A DNA stretch of 64,000 nucleotides from Granulicatella sp041433555 (GCF_041433555.1 NZ_JAPWBR010000002.1:80389-144388); one strand, 5' to 3'; counted from the first letter of the stretch, positions 33,422 to 41,327 are shown. The notes: generated by a model from the sequence alone, not told the origin. Numbers and translations are program-made.

Positions 33422-33862
33422 ATGAAAAAAGCAATGAAATTATTCGCTGTGTTATTTACAGCATTATTCGTACTATTAGGATGTGCGAAAGAAGAAACTG
33501 CTACATTCGAACTAAAGCGAGAAGGTGTTGTTTCTACTTTAGTTTATTACTATAAAGGAGACGTTGTTACTAAACAAACAGCAAAATCTGAAATTGATTT
33601 AAAAAAACTTCCAATTTCAGAAGAAGAAGCACTTAAAAAATTCCAAGAAAACACTGATTTGTACAACTCAGTTAAAGGTGTAACTGCTACTCAAGAAGTT
33701 AAAGATGGCATTGTTACTCAATTTGTGACTGTAGACTACACTGTTGCTAAACTTTCTGATTTAAAGAAAGCCATCCCAAGTGATTTTGCTGGTCAAGGTG
33801 ATAAAGTAAGCTTTAAAGCTTCTAAAGAAGCACTAATCAAAGCTGGCTATACTGAAAAGTAA
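33422..33862 (+). CDS. YehR/DUF1307-type lipoprotein 1 of 11
   Basis: 146 aa. Signal peptide MKKAMKLFAVLFTALFVLLGC, with lipobox LLGC and the modified Cys at 21. The DUF1307-like domain follows directly: TSLVYYYKGD-type strand, VTKQT, an IPISEEEAL helix, GVTATQEVKDG and a DYTVAKLSDLKKAIP end. AAAGGA precedes ATG 33422, 9 bp inside the ORF. Followed by a hairpin terminator. The family, to which E. coli YehR belongs, has no firm function. Confidence 0.85.
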   Translation: MKKAMKLFAVLFTALFVLLGCAKEETATFELKREGVVSTLVYYYKGDVVTKQTAKSEIDLKKLPISEEEALKKFQENTDLYNSVKGVTATQEVKDGIVTQFVTVDYTVAKLSDLKKAIPSDFAGQGDKVSFKASKEALIKAGYTEK

Positions 33863-33875
33863 TAATTAAATAAGC

Positions 33876-33910
33876 AAGACCGGTAAAGAGCTCTCTCTTG
33901 CCGGTTTTAT
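33876..33910 (+). terminator. Terminator after lipoprotein 1
   Basis: ACCGG...CCGGT stem around GAGCTC followed by TTTTA. A near copy lies after lipoprotein 2. Confidence 0.7.
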
Positions 33911-33961
33911 GATACATAACAAAAAGTTATGAATATATTACAAACCAAAAGGATGAAGTAC

Positions 33962-34405
33962 ATGAAAAAAGCAATGAAATTATTCGCTGTGTTATTTACA
34001 GCATTATTCGTACTATTAGGATGTGCGAAAGAAGAAACTGCAACATTCGAACTTAAGGATGAAATGCAGACTTCAACATTAACTTATTACTATAAGGGAG
34101 ACGTCGTAACAAAGCAAACTGCTGAAAGTAAATACATTATCTCTGAATTACCAATCTCTGAAGACGAAGCAATGGCAGAGCTTAAAGAACAAAATGATCA
34201 ATACACTACTCTCAAAGGGATCACTGCTAGTCTAGAATCAAAAGACGGAATTATTACTCAAACTGTAACGATTGACTATTCCGTTGCTAAAGTGGAAGAT
34301 TTGAAAAAAGCTTTCCCAGATGAATTCTCTGGAGAAGGTAATGTGGTAAGTTTCAAAGCTTCTAAAGAATTGATTGAACAAGCTGGATATAAAGAAAAGA
34401 AATAA
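33962..34405 (+). CDS. YehR/DUF1307-type lipoprotein 2 of 11
   Basis: 147 aa. The DNA encoding the first about 33 residues is almost identical to lipoprotein 1, including signal peptide and lipobox, and the 3' untranslated hairpin is also copied, so the two arose by recent tandem duplication. The mature domain has diverged (TSTLTYYYKGDVVTKQT, ELPISEDEAMAEL, GITASLESKDG). Start ATG 33962 follows AAAGGATG. Confidence 0.85.
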   Translation: MKKAMKLFAVLFTALFVLLGCAKEETATFELKDEMQTSTLTYYYKGDVVTKQTAESKYIISELPISEDEAMAELKEQNDQYTTLKGITASLESKDGIITQTVTIDYSVAKVEDLKKAFPDEFSGEGNVVSFKASKELIEQAGYKEKK

Positions 34406-34419
34406 TTAAATAAGTAAGT

Positions 34420-34453
34420 AAGACCGGTAAAGAGCTCTCTCATACCGGTTTTA
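34420..34453 (+). terminator. Terminator after lipoprotein 2
   Basis: ACCGG...CCGGT hairpin plus TTTTA, the duplicated form of 33876-33910. Confidence 0.7.
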
Positions 34454-34483
34454 CGATACATAACAAAAAGTGAGGTAAAAATC

Positions 34484-35071
34484 ATGAACAAAACAACAAA
34501 AGCATTCGCACTTCTATTCACAGCTGGTCTAGTATTAGCAGGTTGTGGACAAAAGCAAGACTCAACTACTACTACTCAAGCTCAAACAACAGCTACACCA
34601 ACAACAGCTGCGCCTACAACGGCTGCTCCAACGACAGCCACTCCAACAACTGTTGCTCAAGCAAAAACAGAAATGCCGGCTGGTGCTCAAAAAACAGTTT
34701 TTGAAGCTAGCGCTAAGGGTGGTGCAGAAACAATGACTGTGTATTATAAAGATGATGTCATATTGAAACAAGAAACAGTAGAAGTTTATACTCTTTCACA
34801 ACTAGAGGTGGAAAACGCTCTTGAAAAACTTCAAAATAATGCTACCAGAACAAAAGAAGCACTTAAAGACTTTATCGGAAAAGGGTTTGAATATAATACA
34901 GAACACAAAGGTGATATTTTCACGATTACATATTCATTCGATTACACTAAAATCGATTTGGATAAATTAAAAGAAAAGATTCCTGGATTAAATCTACGTG
35001 ATGATAAAACTCTAAGCTACTCTGAATTTAAAGAGGGTCTCCTTAATGGTGGCTATAAAGAAAAACAATAG
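34484..35071 (+). CDS. YehR/DUF1307-type lipoprotein 3 of 11
   Basis: 195 aa. Lipobox LAGC at about residue 21. A Thr/Ala/Pro-rich linker of about 45 residues (TTTTQAQTTATPTTAAPTT) separates it from the DUF1307-like domain, which starts near FEASAKGGAETMTVYYKDDV. The linker is the main length difference from lipoproteins 1 and 2. GAGG precedes the ATG. Ends in its own strong terminator. Confidence 0.82.
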   Translation: MNKTTKAFALLFTAGLVLAGCGQKQDSTTTTQAQTTATPTTAAPTTAAPTTATPTTVAQAKTEMPAGAQKTVFEASAKGGAETMTVYYKDDVILKQETVEVYTLSQLEVENALEKLQNNATRTKEALKDFIGKGFEYNTEHKGDIFTITYSFDYTKIDLDKLKEKIPGLNLRDDKTLSYSEFKEGLLNGGYKEKQ

Positions 35072-35090
35072 TAAAATTCTAAATTCAATA

Positions 35091-35122
35091 GGGAGAAGAG
35101 GGACCTCTTCTCCCCTTTTTTC
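35091..35122 (+). terminator. Terminator after lipoprotein 3
   Basis: GGGAGAAGAGG/CCTCTTCTCCC stem followed by T6. Confidence 0.92.
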
Positions 35123-35142
35123 AAAAATGAAGGAGACTCTGC

Positions 35143-35688
35143 ATGAAGAACACAGTGAAAGTATCTGCACTCCTCTTTACCAGTGCATTCCTCTTAGGTG
35201 CGTGTGGACAAGAGAAAAAAGAAGAAACTACGGTTGCTATGACGCAAGCAACGACAGTTACTCCAACGACAGCTACTCCAACAACTGTTTATAGCTTAGA
35301 AGGTGCTCAAAAAGCAGTTTTTGAAATTAGTGATCGAGTTGGTACAATAACAATGACATTTTATTATAAAGATGATGTCTTATTAAAACAAGAATCTGTA
35401 GAGAATTATAAACTGACAAAAATTGATGCAGATAATCCTCTTGAATTACTTAAAAATTCTTCTGCGGAAGACGAACAAAAATACAAAGATCTTATCGGTA
35501 AAGGTTTTGAGTATAAATCATCACACAATGATGATATTTTCACTGTTACTTATTCATTCGATTACACTAAAACCGATATGAAAAAACTCAAAGAAATTGA
35601 GCCAAATTTACGACTAACTGATGACAATACGGTTAGTTACTCTGAGTTTAGAGATAAACTTCTCAAGGCTGGTTATGTAGAAAAATAA
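35143..35688 (+). CDS. YehR/DUF1307-type lipoprotein 4 of 11
   Basis: 181 aa. Lipobox LGAC; short Thr-rich linker (TTVAMTQATTVTPTTATPTT), then VYSLEGAQKAVFEISDRVG and the DUF1307-like domain with FYYKDDVLLKQESV, FDYTKTDMKKLKEIEP. The VYSLE(G/D)AQKAVFE segment is shared with lipoprotein 6. First gene of a probable four-gene unit 4-5-6-7. GGAG precedes the ATG. Confidence 0.82.
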   Translation: MKNTVKVSALLFTSAFLLGACGQEKKEETTVAMTQATTVTPTTATPTTVYSLEGAQKAVFEISDRVGTITMTFYYKDDVLLKQESVENYKLTKIDADNPLELLKNSSAEDEQKYKDLIGKGFEYKSSHNDDIFTVTYSFDYTKTDMKKLKEIEPNLRLTDDNTVSYSEFRDKLLKAGYVEK

Positions 35689-35717
35689 TAATATGATTTC
35701 AAAATAAGGAGTTTATT

Positions 35718-36335
35718 ATGAACAAACTGACAAAAGTATCCGCACTCCTCTTTACAAGTGCACTACTCCTAGCCGCTTGTGGTCAAAGTCAAAAAGAAGA
35801 AACAACGATTGCTACGACTCAAGCCCCCACAACTCAGGCAACCACGCAAGCGACAACGACTACACCAGCAACAACGACTGCCCTATCGCAAACTACTCAG
35901 GGTACACAATCGGATGCTAAAGATGGCCAAGTCGCATTTGAAAAAATTAATGGAAACAACATCACGAAAGTCAAGATTACCTTTAAAGATGGCTTGATTC
36001 AAAAAATAACTACCGATTCCATTATCGATTTTGACATATCAGGTTTACCAGAAACTTCTAGAGAAGCTTTCAAACAGGCGTTGCAAACACAAAAGCAAAA
36101 TATGGAACAAAGCTATAATCAACTCAAAGATCAAATTCAAGAAGTCACTGGCCTAAAAATTGATTTTCGTATGGAAGGAACTAAATACATCCAATCATAT
36201 GAAGTAGACTATTCAAATGTAGACTTTGACAAGCTGCAAGAAATTGATCCAGATTTTACATCTAAGGAAGAGGCAACGAATTACGAGCAAATCATACAAT
36301 CTCTACTCGATGCCGGATTTACAAGAGTTAACTAA
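35718..36335 (+). CDS. YehR/DUF1307-type lipoprotein 5 of 11
   Basis: 205 aa. Lipobox LAAC. Long Thr/Gln linker (TTQAPTTQATTQATTTTPAT), then a domain with GNNITKVKITFKDGLIQKI, a helical QNMEQSYNQLKDQIQEVTGL and DYSNVDFDKLQEIDPD. Its domain is closest to lipoprotein 7. AAGGAG precedes the ATG, 30 bp after gene 4. Confidence 0.82.
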   Translation: MNKLTKVSALLFTSALLLAACGQSQKEETTIATTQAPTTQATTQATTTTPATTTALSQTTQGTQSDAKDGQVAFEKINGNNITKVKITFKDGLIQKITTDSIIDFDISGLPETSREAFKQALQTQKQNMEQSYNQLKDQIQEVTGLKIDFRMEGTKYIQSYEVDYSNVDFDKLQEIDPDFTSKEEATNYEQIIQSLLDAGFTRVN

Positions 36336-36365
36336 TCATAAACTTATAGAAAGGAATTCTATAAA

Positions 36366-37340
36366 ATGAATATAAAAGTAAAACAACTAACGCTTTTAGC
36401 AACTGCAGGTTTCTTACTAGCCGCTTGTGGACAAGGTAAAAAAGAAGAAACTACAGTTGCGACAACAACTCAAGAAACGATAGCTACTCCAACAACTGTT
36501 TATAGCTTAGAAGATGCTCAAAAAGCAGTTTTTGAAACTGTTAGTGTCAGTGGTAAAGACACTGTGACATTGTATTATAAAGATGATGTCTTATTGAAAC
36601 AAGAAGTAGTAACCCAATTTATTGTTTCAAAAATGGAAGAGAAAAACCCTCTTGAATTGCTTAAAAAAACTGCTCAAAAAACACAAGAAAAAATGAAAGA
36701 TTTTATTGGTAAAGGAGTTGAAATAAAAACAGATTACAAAGATGATGTTTTCACGTTTGCTTATTCATTCGATTACACAAAATTGGATATGCAAAAATTA
36801 AAAGAATCTATATCAAATTTGAATCTTCGTGATGATAATACTATTAGCTACTCTGAATACAAAGACTCCCTCGTTCAACAAGGCTATAAAGAAAAACAAA
36901 CAACTGCTGCCAAGGAGAATGCTACACAAACTGTACAAGCTCCAGAAGGTCAAGAGGTCGCAGTTTTTAGAGCTACATTGGGTCCAGAGGTTACGGAATA
37001 CATCGTTTATCATAAAGGCGATACTATCACAAAAGTAGTCTTAAAAACACACAGAAACTTCGAAAAGTTTGGCAATGCAAAGGACACACTCCTAAAACAA
37101 GAAAAACTTTTTACTGAAGAGGATGTTAAGGAGCGTAAAGAAATATATCGTTCTGTAGACGGCGTTTCTATTTCATATGAAGTTAATGGATACACTGTTA
37201 CAACGATTGAAGAATTTGATTATACAAAGATTGATTTCGCAAAACTAAAAGAGATTGATCCTAAAAGCCAACTTTTTACTAGTTTCAGTGAAATGAAATC
37301 CGATTTCGAAAATCAAGCCATTTTTGAACAAGTTCAATAA
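36366..37340 (+). CDS. Two-domain YehR/DUF1307-type lipoprotein 6 of 11
   Basis: 324 aa, about twice its neighbours. Lipobox LAAC. Residues about 40-178 form one DUF1307-like domain, very like lipoprotein 4 (YSLEDAQKAVFE, LYYKDDVLLKQE, FDYTKLDMQKLKES). A short linker (TTAAKENATQTVQAPEGQ) leads to a second, divergent domain at about 200-324 (EYIVYHKGDTITKVV, FDYTKIDFAKLKEIDP). No stop interrupts the fusion. AAAGGA precedes the ATG. Confidence 0.82.
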   Translation: MNIKVKQLTLLATAGFLLAACGQGKKEETTVATTTQETIATPTTVYSLEDAQKAVFETVSVSGKDTVTLYYKDDVLLKQEVVTQFIVSKMEEKNPLELLKKTAQKTQEKMKDFIGKGVEIKTDYKDDVFTFAYSFDYTKLDMQKLKESISNLNLRDDNTISYSEYKDSLVQQGYKEKQTTAAKENATQTVQAPEGQEVAVFRATLGPEVTEYIVYHKGDTITKVVLKTHRNFEKFGNAKDTLLKQEKLFTEEDVKERKEIYRSVDGVSISYEVNGYTVTTIEEFDYTKIDFAKLKEIDPKSQLFTSFSEMKSDFENQAIFEQVQ

Positions 37341-37370
37341 AATTTTTAAAAGCGGAAAGGACGTAGCTCT

Positions 37371-37979
37371 ATGAATACAAAAATCAAACAACTAACGCTT
37401 TTAGCCTCTGCAGGTTTGTTACTTGCTGCATGTGGACAAAGTAAAAAAGAAGAAACAACAACTGTAGCTACTACTCAAGCTCCAACGACACAAGTAACAA
37501 CTACAGCACAAGCAACTACCACTGCTCCAACACAATCAACAAAAGCAGCGCAATCAGATGCGAACGAAGTTAAAACTGTATACGAGCTGGTGAATACAAA
37601 CGTTACAACAAAATTAACGCTTTACTCAAAAGGTAATGTTATTGAAAGAACGATTACAGAAGTTATCACAGATTTTAGTGTTGATAATGTTCCAGAAGCT
37701 TCAAGAGAAGCCGTTAAACAAAGTTACGAGATTCAAAAATCTGTTTTAGAACAAACTTATGGTGACTTAAAAAATAAAATTACAGAGCTTAAAGGATTTA
37801 AGTTTGATTCTAAAAAAGAAGGCGATAAGTACATCCAAACTTATGAAACTGACTACACCATTGTCGATCGTGAGAAATTGAAATCAGCATATCCACCAGT
37901 AGTTTCTTTTGACGATCCTACAAACTTAGCTAAAGTAAAAGAAAACCTCGTTCAAATGGGATTCAAAGAAGTTCAATAA
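37371..37979 (+). CDS. YehR/DUF1307-type lipoprotein 7 of 11
   Basis: 202 aa. Lipobox LAAC. Thr/Gln/Ala linker of about 45 residues. Domain contains KLTLYSKGNVIERT, VPEASREAVKQSYEIQKSVLEQTYGDLK and DYTIVDREKLKSAYP. The EASREA(V/F)KQ segment is shared with lipoprotein 5. Last gene of the unit 4-7; followed by a terminator. Confidence 0.82.
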   Translation: MNTKIKQLTLLASAGLLLAACGQSKKEETTTVATTQAPTTQVTTTAQATTTAPTQSTKAAQSDANEVKTVYELVNTNVTTKLTLYSKGNVIERTITEVITDFSVDNVPEASREAVKQSYEIQKSVLEQTYGDLKNKITELKGFKFDSKKEGDKYIQTYETDYTIVDREKLKSAYPPVVSFDDPTNLAKVKENLVQMGFKEVQ

Positions 37980-37987
37980 TGCAACCT

Positions 37988-38023
37988 AAAAGCAGAGCCC
38001 ACTTGATGTGCTCTGCTTTTTTC
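37988..38023 (+). terminator. Terminator after lipoprotein 7
   Basis: AAAAGCAGAGC/GCTCTGCTTTT with T-rich tail. Confidence 0.9.
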
Positions 38024-38048
38024 TTTAAATGGAGGTAAATAAGATCTT

Positions 38049-38495
38049 ATGAATAAATCGATCAAAGCATTCGCATTACTGTTGACTACTCTCTTCTTCC
38101 TTTTCGGTTGCGGAGGGACCCAGTCTTCAAGCTATATTCTAAAAAATGAAATGGCACAAACCACCACTACGGTAGAACATAAAGGCGATACCGTAACGAA
38201 AATTACCATTTTAAACGAATGGGATCTTAAAGCAATGGGGCCAGATTTTCCAAAACAAAGTGCTCAAGCCTTAGCACAAGCCACTCTAAGTTTATATACA
38301 AACTTACCTGGCGTCACTTCTAGCATGTCTTCAACAGATGAGAAAATCACTTTTGAAATTACGATCGATATGGAAAAGGTCGATTTAGCAAAACTGAAAG
38401 AACGATTCCCTAACGAATTCTCTATCGAAGGCAATAAGCTAAGTTTCAAACAATTCGAAAAAACCTTATTCGATGCTGGATATACGGCTAAATAA
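38049..38495 (+). CDS. YehR/DUF1307-type lipoprotein 8 of 11
   Basis: 148 aa. Lipobox FGC at about 20, with no Thr-rich linker, like lipoproteins 1 and 2. Domain: TTTVEHKGDTVTKITI, LPGVTSSMSSTDEKITFEITIDMEKVDLAKLKERFP. GGAGG lies 13 nt upstream of the ATG, a longer spacing than usual. First of a probable 8-9-10-11 unit. Confidence 0.8.
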   Translation: MNKSIKAFALLLTTLFFLFGCGGTQSSSYILKNEMAQTTTTVEHKGDTVTKITILNEWDLKAMGPDFPKQSAQALAQATLSLYTNLPGVTSSMSSTDEKITFEITIDMEKVDLAKLKERFPNEFSIEGNKLSFKQFEKTLFDAGYTAK

Positions 38496-38521
38496 CTCAT
38501 TAGAAAGGTGCATAAAACAAA

Positions 38522-39124
38522 ATGAAAACTCTTAAAACATCACTCGTATTACTCTCTTCAATTTTTGTACTTGCGGCATGCGGACAAAAAGCTTCAGGTG
38601 GTAGTGCTACAGAGACAACACAAGCAGCTCAAGCAACTACCACTGCTCCAACAACACAAGCCAATAATAAACCATCAGAAAATCAATCGTCTGATAACAA
38701 ACAAAGTAATGCAAACTCTAACCAACAAAGTAACAGCGCCATTCCAAAAGATGGTGAAGCTGTTTATAAAAGAGTGAAAAATGGACGCACAACAACCATA
38801 AAATATTATTTCAAAGACGATATCGTTTACCTTCAAGAAGCAGTATATGCTTATAATCCTCAAACTTTGGGGAAATCTGAGGAAGAAACTCAACAAATCG
38901 TCAAAAAAAGGCACGCCATCTACGACGGAGTGAAAGGAATAGAATCCAATATTCAACGTAGAGACGGAATTTATTACCTTACTATTAATGTTGATTATAA
39001 TAATGTCGATTGGAAAGAGCTTCATAAACGTGCTCCTGAAACACATCCAGATGATAATCCACCAGTTTTAAAATATAGTGATGTCGTTTCAAAACTACTT
39101 GAAAATGGTTATATTAAGCAATAA
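38522..39124 (+). CDS. YehR/DUF1307-type lipoprotein 9 of 11
   Basis: 200 aa. Lipobox LAAC. The linker changes from Thr-rich to Asn/Gln/Ser-rich (NKPSENQSSDNKQSNANSNQ). Domain: TTTIKYYFKDDIVYLQEAVYAYNPQTLGKSEEE, YDGVKGIESNIQRRDG, DYNNVDWKELHKRAPE. It is one of a closely related triplet with 10 and 11. Confidence 0.82.
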   Translation: MKTLKTSLVLLSSIFVLAACGQKASGGSATETTQAAQATTTAPTTQANNKPSENQSSDNKQSNANSNQQSNSAIPKDGEAVYKRVKNGRTTTIKYYFKDDIVYLQEAVYAYNPQTLGKSEEETQQIVKKRHAIYDGVKGIESNIQRRDGIYYLTINVDYNNVDWKELHKRAPETHPDDNPPVLKYSDVVSKLLENGYIKQ

Positions 39125-39158
39125 AATGTAAGAAGTTTTAAGAAAGGATTCTATCAAA

Positions 39159-39797
39159 ATGAATAAACACTTGAAAATATCAGTTGCATTACTCTCATCA
39201 GTTTTTGTACTTGCGGCATGCGGACAAAATAACTCAGCGCAGACTACACAAGCAGCGCAAGAAACAACACAAGCGAATAATAAACAATCAAAACTGAACC
39301 CGGCTAACAATCAACAGAGCCAAGAAAAAGCAGCAGACAATCAACAAAATAAAGAAAAAGCGACTAATAATCAACAAAACAAGAAAAAGTCGAACGCACA
39401 AAATAGCAGCAACCTTCCAAAAGACGGTGAAGCTGTTTATAAACTAGAAGATAATGGTAGTACTACAACCTTAAAATATTATTTCAAAGACGATATCGTT
39501 TATCTACAAGATGCAGTATATGCGTTTAACTCTAAAGAAATGGGTAAAACCGAAGAAGAAATACAAAAACTTCTCAAAAAAAGACACTCTATCTACGACG
39601 GAGTGAAAGGAATTGAATCCACTATTGCACGAAAAGATGGAATTTACTACCACACACTCAAAATTGATTACAACAATATCGACTGGAAGGAGCTTCATAA
39701 ACGCGCTCCTAAAACATTCACCGATGAGAATCCAACTGCTTTAAAATATAGTGAGGCTGTTCCAAAATTACTTGAAGACGGTTACGTTAAACAATAA
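39159..39797 (+). CDS. YehR/DUF1307-type lipoprotein 10 of 11
   Basis: 212 aa. Lipobox LAAC. The linker contains three Asn/Gln/Lys repeats (NNQQSQEKAAD, NQQNKEKATN, NQQNKKKSN). Domain nearly colinear with lipoprotein 9 (LKYYFKDDIVYLQDAVYAFN, YDGVKGIESTIARKDG, DWKELHKRAPK). 34-bp gap with AGAAAGGATT ribosome site. Confidence 0.82.
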   Translation: MNKHLKISVALLSSVFVLAACGQNNSAQTTQAAQETTQANNKQSKLNPANNQQSQEKAADNQQNKEKATNNQQNKKKSNAQNSSNLPKDGEAVYKLEDNGSTTTLKYYFKDDIVYLQDAVYAFNSKEMGKTEEEIQKLLKKRHSIYDGVKGIESTIARKDGIYYHTLKIDYNNIDWKELHKRAPKTFTDENPTALKYSEAVPKLLEDGYVKQ

Positions 39798-39831
39798 AAT
39801 ATAAGGAGTTTTAAGAAAGGTTTATAACAAA

Positions 39832-40395
39832 ATGAATAAACACTTGAAAATATTAATCGCATTACTCTCATCAATTTTTGCTCTTGCGGCTTGCGGACAA
39901 AACAATTCAGCAGGGACAACTGCGGAAACTACACAAACAGCCCAAGAAACTACGACTGCTCCAACAACACAAGTAGCGTCCAATAAACAAAATACAACAG
40001 AAGCTCTGCCAAAAGACGGTGTACAAAGATTCAAGCGTATAGATAAAGGTGGATCAACATTTCTTATCTACTACTTCAAGGATGACATCGTCTATAAACA
40101 GATGGGTATTTACTTTTATAACCCTAAAGGATTAGGCAAATCTGAAGAAGAGGTTGTTCAACTTCTGAACAAAAGTCAAGAGCTTTATAAGGATGTAACT
40201 GGAATAAAGTCTACCGTTGAGAAGAAAGATGGAGAATACATTCAAACCGTAATATATAATTACCAAACTATGGACTGGAAAGAGTTACATCGACGCGATC
40301 CGAATCAATTTCCTGCGACCAAACCAAAACCAGTGAAAATTAGTGAAGCTGCAGCTAAATTACAAGAAAAAGGTTATGTTGAATATACAGAATAA
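39832..40395 (+). CDS. YehR/DUF1307-type lipoprotein 11 of 11
   Basis: 187 aa. Lipobox LAAC. Shorter Thr/Ala linker. Domain: FLIYYFKDDIVYKQMGIYFYNPKGLGKSEEEVVQ, YKDVTGIKSTVEKKDG, MDWKELHRRDPNQFP. Its signal region is close to that of lipoprotein 10. Ends the array; a strong terminator follows. Confidence 0.82.
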   Translation: MNKHLKILIALLSSIFALAACGQNNSAGTTAETTQTAQETTTAPTTQVASNKQNTTEALPKDGVQRFKRIDKGGSTFLIYYFKDDIVYKQMGIYFYNPKGLGKSEEEVVQLLNKSQELYKDVTGIKSTVEKKDGEYIQTVIYNYQTMDWKELHRRDPNQFPATKPKPVKISEAAAKLQEKGYVEYTE

Positions 40396-40407
40396 ACTCA
40401 ACCAAAT

Positions 40408-40452
40408 AAACAGCACCAAAGACACTCCTTAGTCGTCCTTGGTGCTGTTTTC
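40408..40452 (+). terminator. Terminator after lipoprotein 11
   Basis: AACAGCACCAA/TTGGTGCTGTT around a loop of about 17 nt, followed by TTCTTGTTTT. Confidence 0.88.
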
Positions 40453-40467
40453 TTGTTTTAAATTTAA

Positions 40468-40582
40468 GATGTAACAAAAATATGACGTAACATTTTTGTT
40501 ACATCTTCTTTTGTATCATTTATGATACGTATCATAAATGATACGTGATTATCAAATATGGTAATTATCATATATGATAATT
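40468..40582. repeat. Cluster of perfect palindromes
   Basis: Three back-to-back structures: a 14-bp inverted repeat GATGTAACAAAAAT (40468-40481) against 40492-40505; a perfect 32-bp palindrome at 40513-40544 built from two copies of GTATCAT-type half-sites; and AATTATCATATATGATAATT (40563-40582), a perfect 20-bp palindrome found again at 53507-53526. They lie just after the terminator of the lipoprotein array. No gene is involved. Confidence 0.8.
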
Positions 40583-40601
40583 TCATCGTCTCTCCTTCTC
40601 T

Positions 40602-40806
40602 AGCGAGCGCAGAAGAAGTATTAGCACTTTATAAACTAGCACAATAAAAAAAGTACGAAGATTATCCATCTTATGTATAAAAACAAAGATTACCTCGGTT
40701 TCTATAATAACAACAATAGCGTGTGTAATCGATGCGAATTACGGATGCTAGAAATTTATTTCTTAGCATCCGTTTGAGGCTTGATAGGAACTGAGACGTA
40801 AGGCTC
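40602..40806 (+). repeat. Long-hairpin element, copy E1 (unit 1 of a tandem array)
   Basis: Flank AGCGAGCGCAGAAGAAGTA, then the left arm AGATTACCTCGGTTTCTA, GATGCGAATTA, inner hairpin GGATGCTAGAAA/TTTCTTAGCATCC (40743-40772) and GAGGCTT. The right arm is missing because the next unit begins with the same flank, so this copy is truncated. Confidence 0.75.
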
Positions 40807-40819
40807 TTCGCTTTCTATT

Positions 40820-41028
40820 TAGCGAGCGTAGAACAACTTTAGTGCTTTTAATAATCTAACTGACCAAAGTTCAAGGATTACAAAAAAGAATCAGTTTATT
40901 GAAAGAATAGTGGGAGTAGCATTGAAATGAATAAGAGGGAGTAAGGATTTTAATCCCTACTCCCTCTTTGAGGCTTCAAAGGCGAGAGACATCGGCTCGA
41001 GCCGGTGTCCTTTGTTCTTCTTATTTTA
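40820..41028 (+). repeat. Long-hairpin element, copy E2 (unit 2 of a tandem array)
   Basis: Starts with a degenerate flank AGCGAGCGTAGAACAA. Inner hairpin GAGGGAGTAAGGAT/ATCCCTACTCCCTC (40935-40968) is followed by GAGGCTTCAAAGGCGAGAGA and the second hairpin with GGCTCGAGCCGGTG. The outer stem is poor, so it looks degraded. Confidence 0.7.
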
Positions 41029-41327
41029 CGAGCGCAGAAGAAGTATTAGCACTTAATAAACTAATACAATAAAAAGTACGAAGATTATCTATCTTATGTA
41101 TAAAAACAAAGATTACCTCGGTTTCTATAATAACAACAATAGCAACTAGTAACCGATGCGAATTAGATTCTCTTGAAAATTTATTTTCTAGAGAATCTTT
41201 AAGGCTCGGTAGGATTGAGACCTTGGCTCAATCTGGTACAGCTATTGTCGTTATTATGAAGATAACCGAAGGTAATCTAATTTTTTTATAGTACTACATA
41301 AAATAATCTTCGTACTTACTTTATTTT
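41029..41327 (+). repeat. Long-hairpin element, copy E3 (unit 3 of a tandem array)
   Basis: Arms AGATTACCTCGGTT (41110-41123) and AACCGAAGGTAATCT (41264-41278) pair, extended outwards by AAGTACGAAGATTAT against ATAATCTTCGTACTT, so the complete stem reaches the pheT stop codon. Inner hairpin GATTCTCTTGAAAA/TTTTCTAGAGAATC, second hairpin GATTGAG-ACCTTGG-CTCAATC. The flank before it is a near-exact repeat of 40602-40720. It could serve as the pheT 3' end, since no separate terminator is seen. Confidence 0.85.

Noticed and set aside
38522..39797. Lipoproteins 9 and 10 as sequence duplicates from assembly error
   Set aside because: They differ throughout in linker and domain, so they are true paralogues.
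40602..41327. CRISPR array
   Set aside because: The period is about 210 bp and the repeated part is long with large hairpins; there are no 25-40-bp repeats with unique spacers and no cas genes.
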